From NCBI GenBank assembly GCA_910575255.1, contig CAJTEM010000027.1:1-64000 (forward strand): a stretch of 64,000 nucleotides of DNA, in the 5' to 3' direction. Under the pieces are notes generated by a model. That model saw only the letters and a program-made list of their open reading frames with translations, made no database searches and was not told where the DNA came from. The number at the start of each line of letters is the position of its first letter. Positions within the stretch are counted from its first letter, which is position 1. The stretch comes from Lachnospiraceae bacterium. Its GTDB lineage: Bacteria > Bacillota > Clostridia > Lachnospirales > Lachnospiraceae. Made by a program: the position numbers and the translations under genes. Below, one piece after another: positions 49,075 to 58,167 of the stretch.

Positions 49075-50301
49075 ATGCTGTGCCAATTTACAGTGAAAAA
49101 TTATAAAAGCATTCGGGATGAAATGACCTTTGATATGCAGGCAGCTGCTATTTCTGAACATGAAAATAATATAATTCGTGATAAAGATGGAGAATTGTTT
49201 TTGCCGATTTCTGCAATATATGGGCCAAATGGAGGTGGAAAGTCAAACGTATTGGAGGCAATGCATACTTTGGCTTCAAAAGTACTTCGTCCATTATATG
49301 CAACTGGTGATAAGGAGGAACGTATATTTCTTCAGAAAAGGCTGCTTATCGAACCTTTTGCATTCTCAAAAAAAACGAAAAGCCAGCCAACAGAGTTTGA
49401 AATTTTTTTCCGTACAGAAATTGCGGAGTATCGGTATAAACTCCATATCATGAAGGATGTTGTAAATTATGAAAGTTTGGACCGTGTAAAATTGGACACG
49501 GGACGACGTTCAGCGCTTTTCGAACGGGATACGGAAGAAATTTCTTTAAAAGGTGTATTTTCCAAACTGAAAGCCAGTGAGGACTTGTCCGCGACATTAC
49601 CGTTGCTGTCTTATCTTGGGATCACTTATAAAAAAAATGAGGTAGTAAAAGATGTTCTGGATTGGTTTGAATACGGAATTGATTTTTTAAACTATGGTAA
49701 TCCGATTGAAGAACTTCGTATGGCAGTATCAAATTCAGAGGATGTGAAGCAGCTTATGCTTGACATGATACAGGAAATGGATCTGGATATCGTGGATTTT
49801 CGTGTAGTTGAGGATGAAAATGACAGAATCGATGTGTATACAAAGCATTTGGTGGATGGCTATGAGACGGAGTTAAACTTACTGGAAGAATCCAGCGGGA
49901 CAAGGAAATTATTTGGTTTAATGCCATTTATTGCTGGATGTTTACTTACGGGAACCGTTTTGGTTATTGATGAACTGGATGCAAAGATACATCCTGTTTT
50001 GCTGCGTCATATTATTATGATGTTTAATGATATGAGTATTAATAAAAAGAAAGCACAATTAATCTTCACATCCCATGATCTGTCTACAATGAACAATGAA
50101 GTGTTTCGAAGGGATGAAATCTGGTTCGTGGCAAAAGGGAATGCTCAAAACTCTAAATTGTATTCATTGGTGGAATTTAAGAACGAAAAAGGCGAATCTG
50201 TTCGTAAGGATGCCAAATTCGATAAGCAATATCTGGAAGGAAAATATGGCGCTGATCCGTATCTCAAAAGAATTATAGATTGGGGGAAGGTCAATGCCTA
50301 A
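49075..50301 (+). CDS. AAA15-type ATPase (RloA/AriA-like), system 2
   Basis: A 408-aa ATPase of the same group as the gene at 6381. QFTVKNYKSIRDEMTFDMQA at the start, Walker A GPNGGGKS at residues 50-57, Walker B TVLVIDELDAKIHP at about 293-306, switch region LIFTSHDLSTM. In PARIS and related systems this type of ATPase holds a TOPRIM nuclease partner in check until a phage trigger. The ATG at 49075 has GGAGGG 8 nt upstream. It overlaps the RloB gene by 8 nt. Intact. Confidence 0.88.
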   Translation: MLCQFTVKNYKSIRDEMTFDMQAAAISEHENNIIRDKDGELFLPISAIYGPNGGGKSNVLEAMHTLASKVLRPLYATGDKEERIFLQKRLLIEPFAFSKKTKSQPTEFEIFFRTEIAEYRYKLHIMKDVVNYESLDRVKLDTGRRSALFERDTEEISLKGVFSKLKASEDLSATLPLLSYLGITYKKNEVVKDVLDWFEYGIDFLNYGNPIEELRMAVSNSEDVKQLMLDMIQEMDLDIVDFRVVEDENDRIDVYTKHLVDGYETELNLLEESSGTRKLFGLMPFIAGCLLTGTVLVIDELDAKIHPVLLRHIIMMFNDMSINKKKAQLIFTSHDLSTMNNEVFRRDEIWFVAKGNAQNSKLYSLVEFKNEKGESVRKDAKFDKQYLEGKYGADPYLKRIIDWGKVNA

Positions 50302-51004
50302 AAAAGCCGGAATGGAGAAGTGGAAAAAGAAGCGCTGTCAGGAGTATCTGGAAATGAAGCAGTACAGATACTATATCTTCTGCGAGGGGCAGCAGACAGA
50401 ACCTCTGTATTTTATGGGATTCAAAAAGCTGATTGAAGATAATCCGATTTATAAGGATATGGTTCTAATTGAAATAGAACCCTGTCAGGCAGAAACGATG
50501 CGAGTAATCGGAATGGCGGAAAGATATGTAAAGAAGAACAAAATCCAAAAGGGCCAGATTTGGTGCGTTTATGATAAAGACAGCTTTCCGGCAGATGATT
50601 TTAATGGTGTTGTCAATCGGGCAGAGAACTTAAATAAAGAAAGTTCTCAACTTCAATATCATACAGCATGGAGTAATGAATGTATTGAGTTCTGGTTTCT
50701 TTTGCATTTTGCATATTATACAGCGAATAATCACCGGGGGGAATACATAGCATTTCTGAATGATCAATTCAGGGAATTGGGGATTGGAAAATATCAGAAA
50801 AATATGAAAGATATTTTTGATATTTTGACGGAAAAAGGAAATCCAAAGCTGGCAATTCGATATGCCAAACGTATCATAAACGATGGTAAAAGTAAGACAC
50901 CAGCAGAAATTGCGCCGGGAACGAAGGTGTATGAGTTGGTGGAAGAACTGGTTAAGTATTTGCCGGAGCATGTTGCACAGAGATTTAAGGAAGCTTGCAA
51001 TTAA
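50294..51004 (+). CDS. RloB family protein with TOPRIM-like motifs
   Basis: A 236-aa protein. RYYIFCEGQQTEPLYFMGF (E31-G32) and WCVYDKDSFPADDFN (D94-x-D96) are arranged as the conserved Glu and D-x-D of a TOPRIM nuclease/primase fold. SNECIEFWFLLHF is a strongly conserved RloB motif, followed by HRGEYIAFL. RloB proteins are named from Campylobacter restriction loci and pair with AAA15 ATPases. That the pair is anti-phage is inference from family context. Translationally coupled to the ATPase. Confidence 0.82.
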   Translation: MPKKAGMEKWKKKRCQEYLEMKQYRYYIFCEGQQTEPLYFMGFKKLIEDNPIYKDMVLIEIEPCQAETMRVIGMAERYVKKNKIQKGQIWCVYDKDSFPADDFNGVVNRAENLNKESSQLQYHTAWSNECIEFWFLLHFAYYTANNHRGEYIAFLNDQFRELGIGKYQKNMKDIFDILTEKGNPKLAIRYAKRIINDGKSKTPAEIAPGTKVYELVEELVKYLPEHVAQRFKEACN

Positions 51005-51017
51005 AGGGGGAGAGTAT

Positions 51018-52985
51018 TTGGATACATCAGTAAAAAACAAAAAACTACGAACTTTGCCTTGGTATGCTTTACTTGATATTGCAGTAAAAAAGGGAATAGA
51101 AGAAAAAGAAGTTAACGGAAAGGAAAAGAATACAATAATAGATAAGATATTATCTTATGGGATCCTTTCGGATGAGGAAATAGAGCAATATGTAAATGAT
51201 TATATTTATGGTGACCGAGTAACGTTTACGTTATGGACATTTCAATCATCGTTGAAAGATTCAGATTATGGTATTGTTAATTCCCTGGAAAATGTGGAGG
51301 AGGAATATCTTTCTGTTTCTGGATATAGAAAATTAAAAATTTTATCTGTAAAAGAATATGAGGACCGTACAGAAGTTTTATATGTTTATAGCAAAGAATA
51401 TACTTATGTTAATGAGGATGGGCAAAATGCCAGTGTATGGGAACAACATAGAGGATGCTTATGGATTGGAAAGGCATCAACATATCTTGCCTGCATTAGT
51501 AAACATGAGAAAATGACGGCTTTTATGACAAAATACATTGCTGATTTATTTAAAAACCCGGTAACACAAATAAAGCCCCCAAAATCAGCAATTGACAAAT
51601 GCACAAATTCTAAGGCCATAAGCAGAATTGTGTTGCAGGGAAAAGGTGGAGAGAAAACAATTGTGTCAAGAGCTGGGGGAATTACGCCTGATCAAGAAGA
51701 AGAGATTAGCAGAATTCGTTCTGAGAGAATTGATACATCTGGGAGTTTTATCTCGGCAATTACCGAGAATATTGATGCTACGATTAAATATAATGTTAGA
51801 AACGGCAGTATTGGAATTTATAAACATTTGCCAGCTTCTGTTCTGTTTGAGTGGTCTGAAAATTCGATTAAAATTATTTTGGAGGAAATTGAAAAATTAA
51901 AAGGGAAGCCAGCTGAAGAAATTTTTAAAGAAGTAGGACAGGAAATAAAATGGACAGGGGCAAGCGGAATTGAAATTACGCAACTGAATTGGTATTTGAC
52001 ACAAATTATAGCTTCTCTTGATAGAGACGAGTATGAGTTCCAGATTCCGGTAGATAAATTATCGGTATTGGATAATAGTAAATGGTTTATCAAGTTTCCG
52101 AGAATATATTGCAAAACTTGTGATTCTTATGAGACTCCATATTGCACTGAATGTGGAACAGAGTTGAAGATGGGAAGGGGGATAATAAAAGAATGTGAGT
52201 GTGGGGCACCCTTAAAAATTAAATGTGCGGATGGTCATGATACTTGTGAGATTGTAAATTGGTATGTTCCAAGATCTATATTGGTAAGTATGATCAATAA
52301 AAATATTCAGAAAATATTTAAAGACTATTCTTTAGAATATAATATCTGCATTGTAGGCGATATGGGATATATTGTTAATGGAACAGAGAATTTGCAAACA
52401 GAAGTTGAAATTCCATTTGCAGCAATAGAATGCTTTAAACATGATTCAGTGGCCCTTACACATAGAGTGAAAGCTTATGCGGTAAATATGAATGAGAAAT
52501 GTGGTTCTGGAACCTGTTCATATGCAAAAATTGAAAAATGTACTGAAAATGATGGAATGGCATGTTTACCTAAAGTTTTTTATACCATTTTACCAGGCTA
52601 TCGTCCACAACCTCACAAAGGCATGGAGTATGGGGATGTTGCTGCGGAAGTGAAAATTGGAAATAAAGCATATGATTTAAAGGGTATCATAAAAAAGAAT
52701 AGTGAAAACCGACCTAGAAAATCTGTTAATGATGATGAAAAAATAAGAAAACCACTATTATCAACATCAGGAGAAGGGCAGGAGATAATTCGTCAGTTTG
52801 TGGAGCAGGGAATGATAGATGCTCGTTGTCAAATAATAGCAGTAGTCATTCCGCAATATATTGATGCAGGATTTAAAGGAACTTTGAGACACTTGGCAAG
52901 GTTGTCTGGAAAGAAAGTAACATTTATTGAATTGGACGAGTTATCCGAGCTGATTTCAATTAACAAAAAAATATTGGTATCATAA
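51018..52985 (+). CDS. Zinc-finger protein of unknown family, third gene of the ATPase-RloB operon
   Basis: A 655-aa protein not recognised as a whole. An N-terminal SAP/HeH-like helical segment (residues ~6-40, WYALLDIAVKKGIEEKEVNG) suggests DNA binding. A four-cysteine knuckle pair lies at about residues 373-388 (YCKTCDSYETPYCTECG), then ECECGAPLKIKCADGHDTC and further Cys near residue 500. Near the C-terminus, YGDVAAEVKIGNKAYDLKG could be a PD-(D/E)xK-like strand pair, and GQEIIRQFVEQGMIDARCQI then VTFIELDEL a Rossmann-like end; both are tentative. TTG start 13 nt after the RloB stop with AAGGGGGAG upstream. It could be a sensor or nuclease added to the ATPase/TOPRIM pair. Confidence 0.6.
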   Translation: MDTSVKNKKLRTLPWYALLDIAVKKGIEEKEVNGKEKNTIIDKILSYGILSDEEIEQYVNDYIYGDRVTFTLWTFQSSLKDSDYGIVNSLENVEEEYLSVSGYRKLKILSVKEYEDRTEVLYVYSKEYTYVNEDGQNASVWEQHRGCLWIGKASTYLACISKHEKMTAFMTKYIADLFKNPVTQIKPPKSAIDKCTNSKAISRIVLQGKGGEKTIVSRAGGITPDQEEEISRIRSERIDTSGSFISAITENIDATIKYNVRNGSIGIYKHLPASVLFEWSENSIKIILEEIEKLKGKPAEEIFKEVGQEIKWTGASGIEITQLNWYLTQIIASLDRDEYEFQIPVDKLSVLDNSKWFIKFPRIYCKTCDSYETPYCTECGTELKMGRGIIKECECGAPLKIKCADGHDTCEIVNWYVPRSILVSMINKNIQKIFKDYSLEYNICIVGDMGYIVNGTENLQTEVEIPFAAIECFKHDSVALTHRVKAYAVNMNEKCGSGTCSYAKIEKCTENDGMACLPKVFYTILPGYRPQPHKGMEYGDVAAEVKIGNKAYDLKGIIKKNSENRPRKSVNDDEKIRKPLLSTSGEGQEIIRQFVEQGMIDARCQIIAVVIPQYIDAGFKGTLRHLARLSGKKVTFIELDELSELISINKKILVS

Positions 52986-52991
52986 TGCAAT

Positions 52992-53024
52992 AGGAACCTT
53001 TGGAAAAATCCAGAGGTTCTTATT
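52992..53024 (+). terminator. Terminator of the defence-like operon
   Basis: GAACCT (52994-52999) pairs with AGGTTC (53014-53019), with inner GG/CC pairs, followed by a T-rich stretch. Confidence 0.6.
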
Positions 53025-53103
53025 GTTACTATACGCTGTTAAAGATTTGACGGAGGACTCGAAAATAAAGAAGTGGGAATGAAGTTTGTCTGTTCTGAAA
53101 AGG

Positions 53104-53144
53104 GCAAAAAAAGTCGAGTACATTTTCCGGCATGCTGTTATACT
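53104..53144 (+). promoter_or_regulatory. Promoter of the UvrA-like gene with shared 15-mer
   Basis: GCAAAAAAAGTCGAG (53104-53118) lies exactly 20 bp upstream of a TATACT box (53139-53144). The same 15-mer lies exactly 20 bp upstream of TATGAT at 55497 before the AraC gene. Confidence 0.6.
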
Positions 53145-53180
53145 ACTAAGACCAGGCCAAAGGCCAGAAAGGAGAACATC

Positions 53181-55427
53181 ATGCCAGATCAGAATCATAT
53201 CGTTATTCAGGGCTTATGCCAGAACAATCTGAAAAATATTTCCTTAAAGATACCAAAACAAAAGCTCGTTGTATTCACCGGGGTCTCCGGCTCCGGGAAA
53301 TCCAGCATCGTGTTTGACACCATTGCGGCAGAGAGCCAGCGCCAGATGAACGAGACCTACAGCGCTTATGTCCGGGGCAGGCTCCCGAAGTATGAGAAAC
53401 CAAAGGCGGAAAGAATCGAAAACCTTTCCCCCTCGGTCATCATTGACCAGAACCCACTTGGGGGCAACGCCCGTTCCACGGTGGGGACCATCAGCGACAT
53501 GTATTCCGCCCTGCGGCTGCTCTACTCCCGGATCGGGGAACCCCATGTGGGAACACCCTCCTGCTTTTCCTTCAACAATCCGGGGGGCATGTGTCCGGAG
53601 TGTTCCGGATTGGGGAAGGTGATGACGCTGGACGTCCTTCCTCTTATAAAGGAAGATAAAAGCTGGAATGAGGGGATGGTGGAGCTGCCCACGTTCCGTG
53701 TGGGGAACTGGTACTGGAAGCAGTATACAGACAGCGGCCTGTTTGACCTGGATAAAAAATGGCAGGACTATTCCGAAAGGGAACGGAACCTTCTGCTGTA
53801 CGGTTCGGAGGAACCGGGCGGGAAGCGGGTGTCGAAGCAGGTGGAGGGCATCCACAACATGATGAGCCGGCTGCTGTTAAAAAGGGACAGCTCCGAACTT
53901 GGGGAAACTTCTGCAGGCCGGCTGACAAAATATGTCCGGGAATCCGACTGTCCCCTCTGCCATGGGAAACGCCTAAACGGGGCGGCCCTGTCCTGTAAGA
54001 TTGCCGGGTATGATATCAGTGAGATGTGTGAGATGGAGTTGACAGAACTGAAACGGGTTCTGGGGACAGTCACAGACCCAAGGGGCAGGTCGGTGGCGGA
54101 GAGCCTAGTTATGACCCTGACCCGCATGATCGAGATCGGCCTCCCTTACCTTTCCCTGAACCGGGAAGCGGCTACCTTGTCCGGCGGGGAGGCACAGCGC
54201 CTGAAGCTGGTGCGCTACATGGGGAGCGCCCTCACGGGCATGCTCTATATTTTCGATGAGCCAAGCACCGGGATGCACCCACGGGATGTACACCGCATGA
54301 CCAGGCTGCTGCGTGCCCTCCGGGATAAGGGGAATACGGTCCTGGTGGTGGAGCATGATAAGGATGTAATCTCCATTGCGGATGAAGTGATCGATGTGGG
54401 GCCGCTGGCAGGAAAAAACGGCGGGGAGGTTCTCTATCAGGGCAGCTATCAGGGGCTCTTTGGCTCCGGCACATTAACCGGGAAGGCCATGGAGATGGAG
54501 ATACCCTTTAAGGCGGAGCCAAGGAAGCCCCAAGGGTTCCTGCCTGTCAAACATGCCAGCCTGCACAATCTGAAACAGGTTTCCGTTGATATCCCCCTGC
54601 GTGTGTTGACTGCGGTGACCGGTGTGGCAGGCTCCGGGAAAAGCTCCCTGATCCGGGACGTGTTTGCCGGACAGTATCCGGAACAGGTCATCCTGGTGGA
54701 CCAGTCCCCGGTGACAGCCACCGGGCGTTCAACCCCGGCCACCTTCCTGGGGTTTTTCGATGATATCCGAAAACAGATGGCGAAAGAAAACAACGTGAGC
54801 GCCGCCCTATTTTCCTTTAACAGCAAAGGCGCCTGCCCGGTCTGCAAAGGACGGGGGGCTGTCACCACCGAGCTGGTCTTCATGGACCCGGTGACGACCA
54901 CCTGCGAGGCTTGCGGCGGGAGCCGTTACAGCAACGAGGCGCTTTCCTATTTATACAAAGGGAAAAATATTGTGGAGATTCTGGATATGAGCGCAGAGGA
55001 GGCCGAAGGCTTCTTTTCCGGCCGTCCGAAAATCTGCAGGGCGCTGCACGCCATGGTGGAGGTGGGGCTTCCCTACCTTTCCCTTGGACAGCCCTTATCC
55101 ACTCTGTCAGGGGGCGAGCGGCAGCGGGTAAAGCTGGCAAAATACCTGGGACAGAAGGGGAACATCTATGTGCTGGATGAACCCACCACCGGGCTCCATG
55201 CTTCCGATGTGAAGACAATTATGAAACTTCTGGACGGCTTTGTGGAGCAGGGGAACACGGTGGTTGTGATCGAACATAACATGGATGTGGTAAAGCTGGC
55301 GGATTACGTGATTGACATGGGGCCGGACGGGGGGACGATGGGAGGCGAGGTAGTCTTTACCGGAACCCCGCAGGAGCTGGCGGAATATGGACAGACCATT
55401 ACGGCTGATTATCTAAGGAAATGCTGA
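53181..55427 (+). CDS. UvrA-like ABC ATPase (resistance-type paralogue)
   Basis: A 748-aa twin ATPase. First nucleotide-binding half: Walker A GVSGSGKSS, zinc cysteines in CPECSGLGK and CPLCHGKRL, signature LSGGEAQRL, Walker B YIFDEPSTGMHP. Second half: GVAGSGKSS, CPVCKGRGA with CEACGGSRY, LSGGERQRV, YVLDEPTTGL. It is ~200 residues shorter than housekeeping UvrA and lacks the UvrB-binding insert, as in the UvrA2/DrrC-like group linked to drug and DNA-damage tolerance. GAAAGGAG is about 8 nt before the ATG. It heads a block with AraC regulators and an exporter. Confidence 0.87.
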   Translation: MPDQNHIVIQGLCQNNLKNISLKIPKQKLVVFTGVSGSGKSSIVFDTIAAESQRQMNETYSAYVRGRLPKYEKPKAERIENLSPSVIIDQNPLGGNARSTVGTISDMYSALRLLYSRIGEPHVGTPSCFSFNNPGGMCPECSGLGKVMTLDVLPLIKEDKSWNEGMVELPTFRVGNWYWKQYTDSGLFDLDKKWQDYSERERNLLLYGSEEPGGKRVSKQVEGIHNMMSRLLLKRDSSELGETSAGRLTKYVRESDCPLCHGKRLNGAALSCKIAGYDISEMCEMELTELKRVLGTVTDPRGRSVAESLVMTLTRMIEIGLPYLSLNREAATLSGGEAQRLKLVRYMGSALTGMLYIFDEPSTGMHPRDVHRMTRLLRALRDKGNTVLVVEHDKDVISIADEVIDVGPLAGKNGGEVLYQGSYQGLFGSGTLTGKAMEMEIPFKAEPRKPQGFLPVKHASLHNLKQVSVDIPLRVLTAVTGVAGSGKSSLIRDVFAGQYPEQVILVDQSPVTATGRSTPATFLGFFDDIRKQMAKENNVSAALFSFNSKGACPVCKGRGAVTTELVFMDPVTTTCEACGGSRYSNEALSYLYKGKNIVEILDMSAEEAEGFFSGRPKICRALHAMVEVGLPYLSLGQPLSTLSGGERQRVKLAKYLGQKGNIYVLDEPTTGLHASDVKTIMKLLDGFVEQGNTVVVIEHNMDVVKLADYVIDMGPDGGTMGGEVVFTGTPQELAEYGQTITADYLRKC

Positions 55428-55461
55428 TTAAATCAGCGTTTCCCTAAAAAACCCGAAAACA

Positions 55462-55502
55462 GCAAAAAAAGTCGAGACAAAAAGTGGGGATCATTATATG
55501 AT
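55462..55502 (+). promoter_or_regulatory. Promoter of the AraC gene with shared 15-mer
   Basis: GCAAAAAAAGTCGAG (55462-55476), 20-bp gap, TATGAT (55497-55502). See 53104. Confidence 0.6.
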
Positions 55503-55622
55503 AGTAATTCCAGAAGTAATCGTTCAGGTAGGTCTGCGCGTTCACCGCGCTGACCGTATGAAAACGTTGTGGTTGCGAGCATCCGGCCCATCGCCAAAGG
55601 CGATTCTAAATGGCCGGATGCC

Positions 55623-55653
55623 GTAACAGTTCAGGGCTTTTCTGAACTGTTAC
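55623..55653. repeat. GTAACAGTTCA hairpin, copy 1
   Basis: GTAACAGTTCAG (55623-55634) and CTGAACTGTTAC (55642-55653), perfect 12-bp arms and 7-nt loop, just before the ribosome site of the AraC gene. A second copy lies at 61534. Confidence 0.8.
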
Positions 55654-55673
55654 ACTCTAGGAGGTGGTCTATT

Positions 55674-56561
55674 TTGAAAGAACGGACAGCGGCGGTCCAA
55701 AGGATGCAGGATTATATCGAAGCCCATCTGGAAGCGGATATCACACTGGCACAGCTGTCAGCCGTCTCCCTGTTTTCCCCCTGGCATTCCTACCGGCTGT
55801 TTAAGGAGTTTTTGGGGGTGACGCCGGCAGAATATATCCGCAGGCTCCGGCTTTCCCGTTCCGCCATGCGGCTGAAGGAGGAACAGTGCCTTGTGACGGA
55901 GGCGGCCTTTGACTGCGGGTTTGGCAGTGTGGACGGGTATACCCGTGCCTTTTACCGGGAATTCGGCTGCAGGCCGGGGGAATATCTGAAGGATCCGGTG
56001 CCCATTGCCCTGTTTATCCCATACGGCGTGAAATTCGGAGAACTGAGAAAGGATGTTTTGGATATGGAAATGAAAAATCTCCAGAGCGTATTTATCCAGG
56101 TGATCCAAAAACCGGAGCGAAAGGTCATCATCAAACGAGGAATAAAAGCGGAAGATTATTTTGCATACTGTGACGAAGTGAGCTGTGAGGTCTGGGGAAT
56201 ATTAAAAAGCATGGATTCCCTCTGCGGGGAGCCGGTCTGCCTGTGGCTGCCGGGAGCCTATAAAAAGCCCGGCACTTCCACCTATGTACAGGGCGTGGAG
56301 GCAGAGGCGGATTACCATGGGGAAATCCCGGAGGGGTTTGATGTCATTTCCCTGCCTGCCTCCGAGTATCTGGCGGTCCAGGGGGAGCCTTTCCGGGAGG
56401 AAGATTATTCCCAGGCGATTCTTGCCGTACAATATGCCATCGACCATTATGACCCGTCTGTGATCGGATACGAGTGGGACGAGGAAAGCCCCCGCATCCA
56501 GCTGGAACCCAGAGGGGAGAGGGGATACATCGAGCTTCGGGCAATTAAAAAGCAGCAGTAG
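55674..56561 (+). CDS. AraC family regulator with GyrI-like domain
   Basis: A 295-aa regulator. AraC HTH pair in residues ~8-105 (DITLAQLSAVSLFSPWHSYR; VTEAAFDCGFGSVDGYTRAF, GCRPGEYL), effector domain ~130-290 (VFIQVIQKPERKVIIKRGIK, YLAVQGEPFREEDY, RGYIELR). TTG start with AGGAGG 8 nt upstream; the palindromic hairpin lies in the leader. Probably controls the UvrA-like gene and/or the exporter next to it. Confidence 0.85.
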   Translation: MKERTAAVQRMQDYIEAHLEADITLAQLSAVSLFSPWHSYRLFKEFLGVTPAEYIRRLRLSRSAMRLKEEQCLVTEAAFDCGFGSVDGYTRAFYREFGCRPGEYLKDPVPIALFIPYGVKFGELRKDVLDMEMKNLQSVFIQVIQKPERKVIIKRGIKAEDYFAYCDEVSCEVWGILKSMDSLCGEPVCLWLPGAYKKPGTSTYVQGVEAEADYHGEIPEGFDVISLPASEYLAVQGEPFREEDYSQAILAVQYAIDHYDPSVIGYEWDEESPRIQLEPRGERGYIELRAIKKQQ

Positions 56562-56595
56562 CGGTGCATACCGTTACCGGAAAAAGGAGGATAAG

Positions 56596-57339
56596 ATGAG
56601 CGAAACGAGAAAGAAAACAGAAGAGGCTGTTAAAACAACGGGCCTTACCAAAAGCTATCAGAGAAGAACTGTGTTGAAGGGCTTGAATCTGTCAGTCAAG
56701 GCCGGAACGGTCTTTGGTCTGTTGGGGGCAAACGGCGCCGGAAAGAGTACCACTATCGAATGCATCCTGGGAACGGAACAGGCCGATGGCGGAACCGCCC
56801 TGGTATTGGGGCGGGATGCCAAAAAGGACCGGCGCGCTGTATTTCAGAAAGTGGGCGTCCAGTTTCAGGAAGGGGATTACCAGCCGGAAATCAGGGTATC
56901 CGAGCTTTGCGAGGAAACTGCCTGCCTGTATGAGAGGCCGGCAGACTGGCGGAAGTTGTGTGAACGTTTCGGAATCGGGGATAAGACAGGTCATGCCGTA
57001 AAAAGTCTTTCCGGCGGGGAGCGCCAGCGGCTGTTTATTGTTCTGGCGTTGCTACCGACCCCGGAGATTGTGTTCCTGGACGAGCTGACTACAGGGCTGG
57101 ACGCAAGGGCGCGCCGGACGGTGTGGAAGATTCTTGAGGATTTAAAGGGTGAAGGGCTGACCATCTTCCTCACTTCCCATTTCATGGATGAGGTGGAGGC
57201 CCTCTGCGATGAGATCTGTATTCTGAGAAAAGGGGAGGCCGTCTTTTACGGCACCGTGGAGCAGGCGAAATCTCAGAGCGGCTGTGAGCGTCTGGAGGAT
57301 GCCTATTTGAAATTTGCGGACGAGGAGGTTGTGGCATGA
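56596..57339 (+). CDS. ABC exporter ATPase
   Basis: A 247-aa ATPase: Walker A GLLGANGAGKSTT, Q-loop VGVQFQEGDY, signature LSGGERQRL, Walker B IVFLDELTTGLD, H-loop TSHFMDEVEAL. Typical of DrrA/CcmA-like drug exporters. GGAGG 6 nt upstream. Overlaps the permease gene by ATGA. Confidence 0.92.
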   Translation: MSETRKKTEEAVKTTGLTKSYQRRTVLKGLNLSVKAGTVFGLLGANGAGKSTTIECILGTEQADGGTALVLGRDAKKDRRAVFQKVGVQFQEGDYQPEIRVSELCEETACLYERPADWRKLCERFGIGDKTGHAVKSLSGGERQRLFIVLALLPTPEIVFLDELTTGLDARARRTVWKILEDLKGEGLTIFLTSHFMDEVEALCDEICILRKGEAVFYGTVEQAKSQSGCERLEDAYLKFADEEVVA

Positions 57340-58079
57340 GAACATTTTTCAGTCTTTTAAAAACAGAACTGAAGCTGAATATCCGGAATATGAACATGGT
57401 GATTTTTGCCGTCATTATGCCGGTTGTGGTACTGGTCATCCTTGGTTTCATATACCAGACAAAGCCCGCCTTTCCGGGGGCGGAGTACACGTTCCTGGAG
57501 CAGTCCATGAGCGCGGTCTGTACCATCTCCATCTGCGCCGGGGGCCTGATGGGGCTGCCTTTAGTGGTAGCCGGATACCGGGAACGGAAAATCCTCAAAC
57601 GGTTCCGGGTGACGCCCATCAGCCCGGTTATGCTGCTGGGGGTGGAATTTACCATCTATGTGCTGTATGCCGCGGTTTCTATGGCTCTGGTCTTTCCCAT
57701 GGCGGCTGTGTTCTGGGGCGTAAGGCTTCCCGGCAGCCCGGCGGCATTCCTTGGAAGCTGGCTTCTTACCCTGGTTTCCACCTTAAGCATCGGGATGATG
57801 GTGGGCGGCATTGCGAAAAATGAAAAAATGGCCAGTGTGATCGCCTGCCTTTTGTACTTTCCCATGCTGATTTTTTCCGGGGCCACGCTGCCCTTTGAGG
57901 TGATGCCGGGGATGATGCAGAAAATCGTTGCCCTTTTCCCGCTGGCACAGGGGATACAGCTTATGAAGGCGGCTTTTCTGGGGATGCATACGGAATCTGT
58001 CTGGGTATCGGCAGCGGTTATGGGGATTGTTACTATTTTGTGCGCAGGCGCAGCGGTGAAATTTTTTAAATGGGAGTGA
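57336..58079 (+). CDS. ABC-2 type exporter permease
   Basis: A 247-aa membrane protein with six predicted helices (MVIFAVIMPVVVLVILGFIY first; IYVLYAAVSMALVFPMAAVF; ACLLYFPMLIFSGATLPFEV; VMGIVTILCAGAAVKFF last) and the ABC-2 motif RFRVTPISPVML. Partner of the ATPase upstream; probable drug or lipid export. Confidence 0.9.
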   Translation: MRTFFSLLKTELKLNIRNMNMVIFAVIMPVVVLVILGFIYQTKPAFPGAEYTFLEQSMSAVCTISICAGGLMGLPLVVAGYRERKILKRFRVTPISPVMLLGVEFTIYVLYAAVSMALVFPMAAVFWGVRLPGSPAAFLGSWLLTLVSTLSIGMMVGGIAKNEKMASVIACLLYFPMLIFSGATLPFEVMPGMMQKIVALFPLAQGIQLMKAAFLGMHTESVWVSAAVMGIVTILCAGAAVKFFKWE

Positions 58080-58167
58080 GTTCTTTCGGGCTATCAATTC
58101 GTATCGTTCAAATGAGAGGTTTTTTGTGAGATAATAGGCTATACTTAAAACAGCAGGGGGGAATGCG

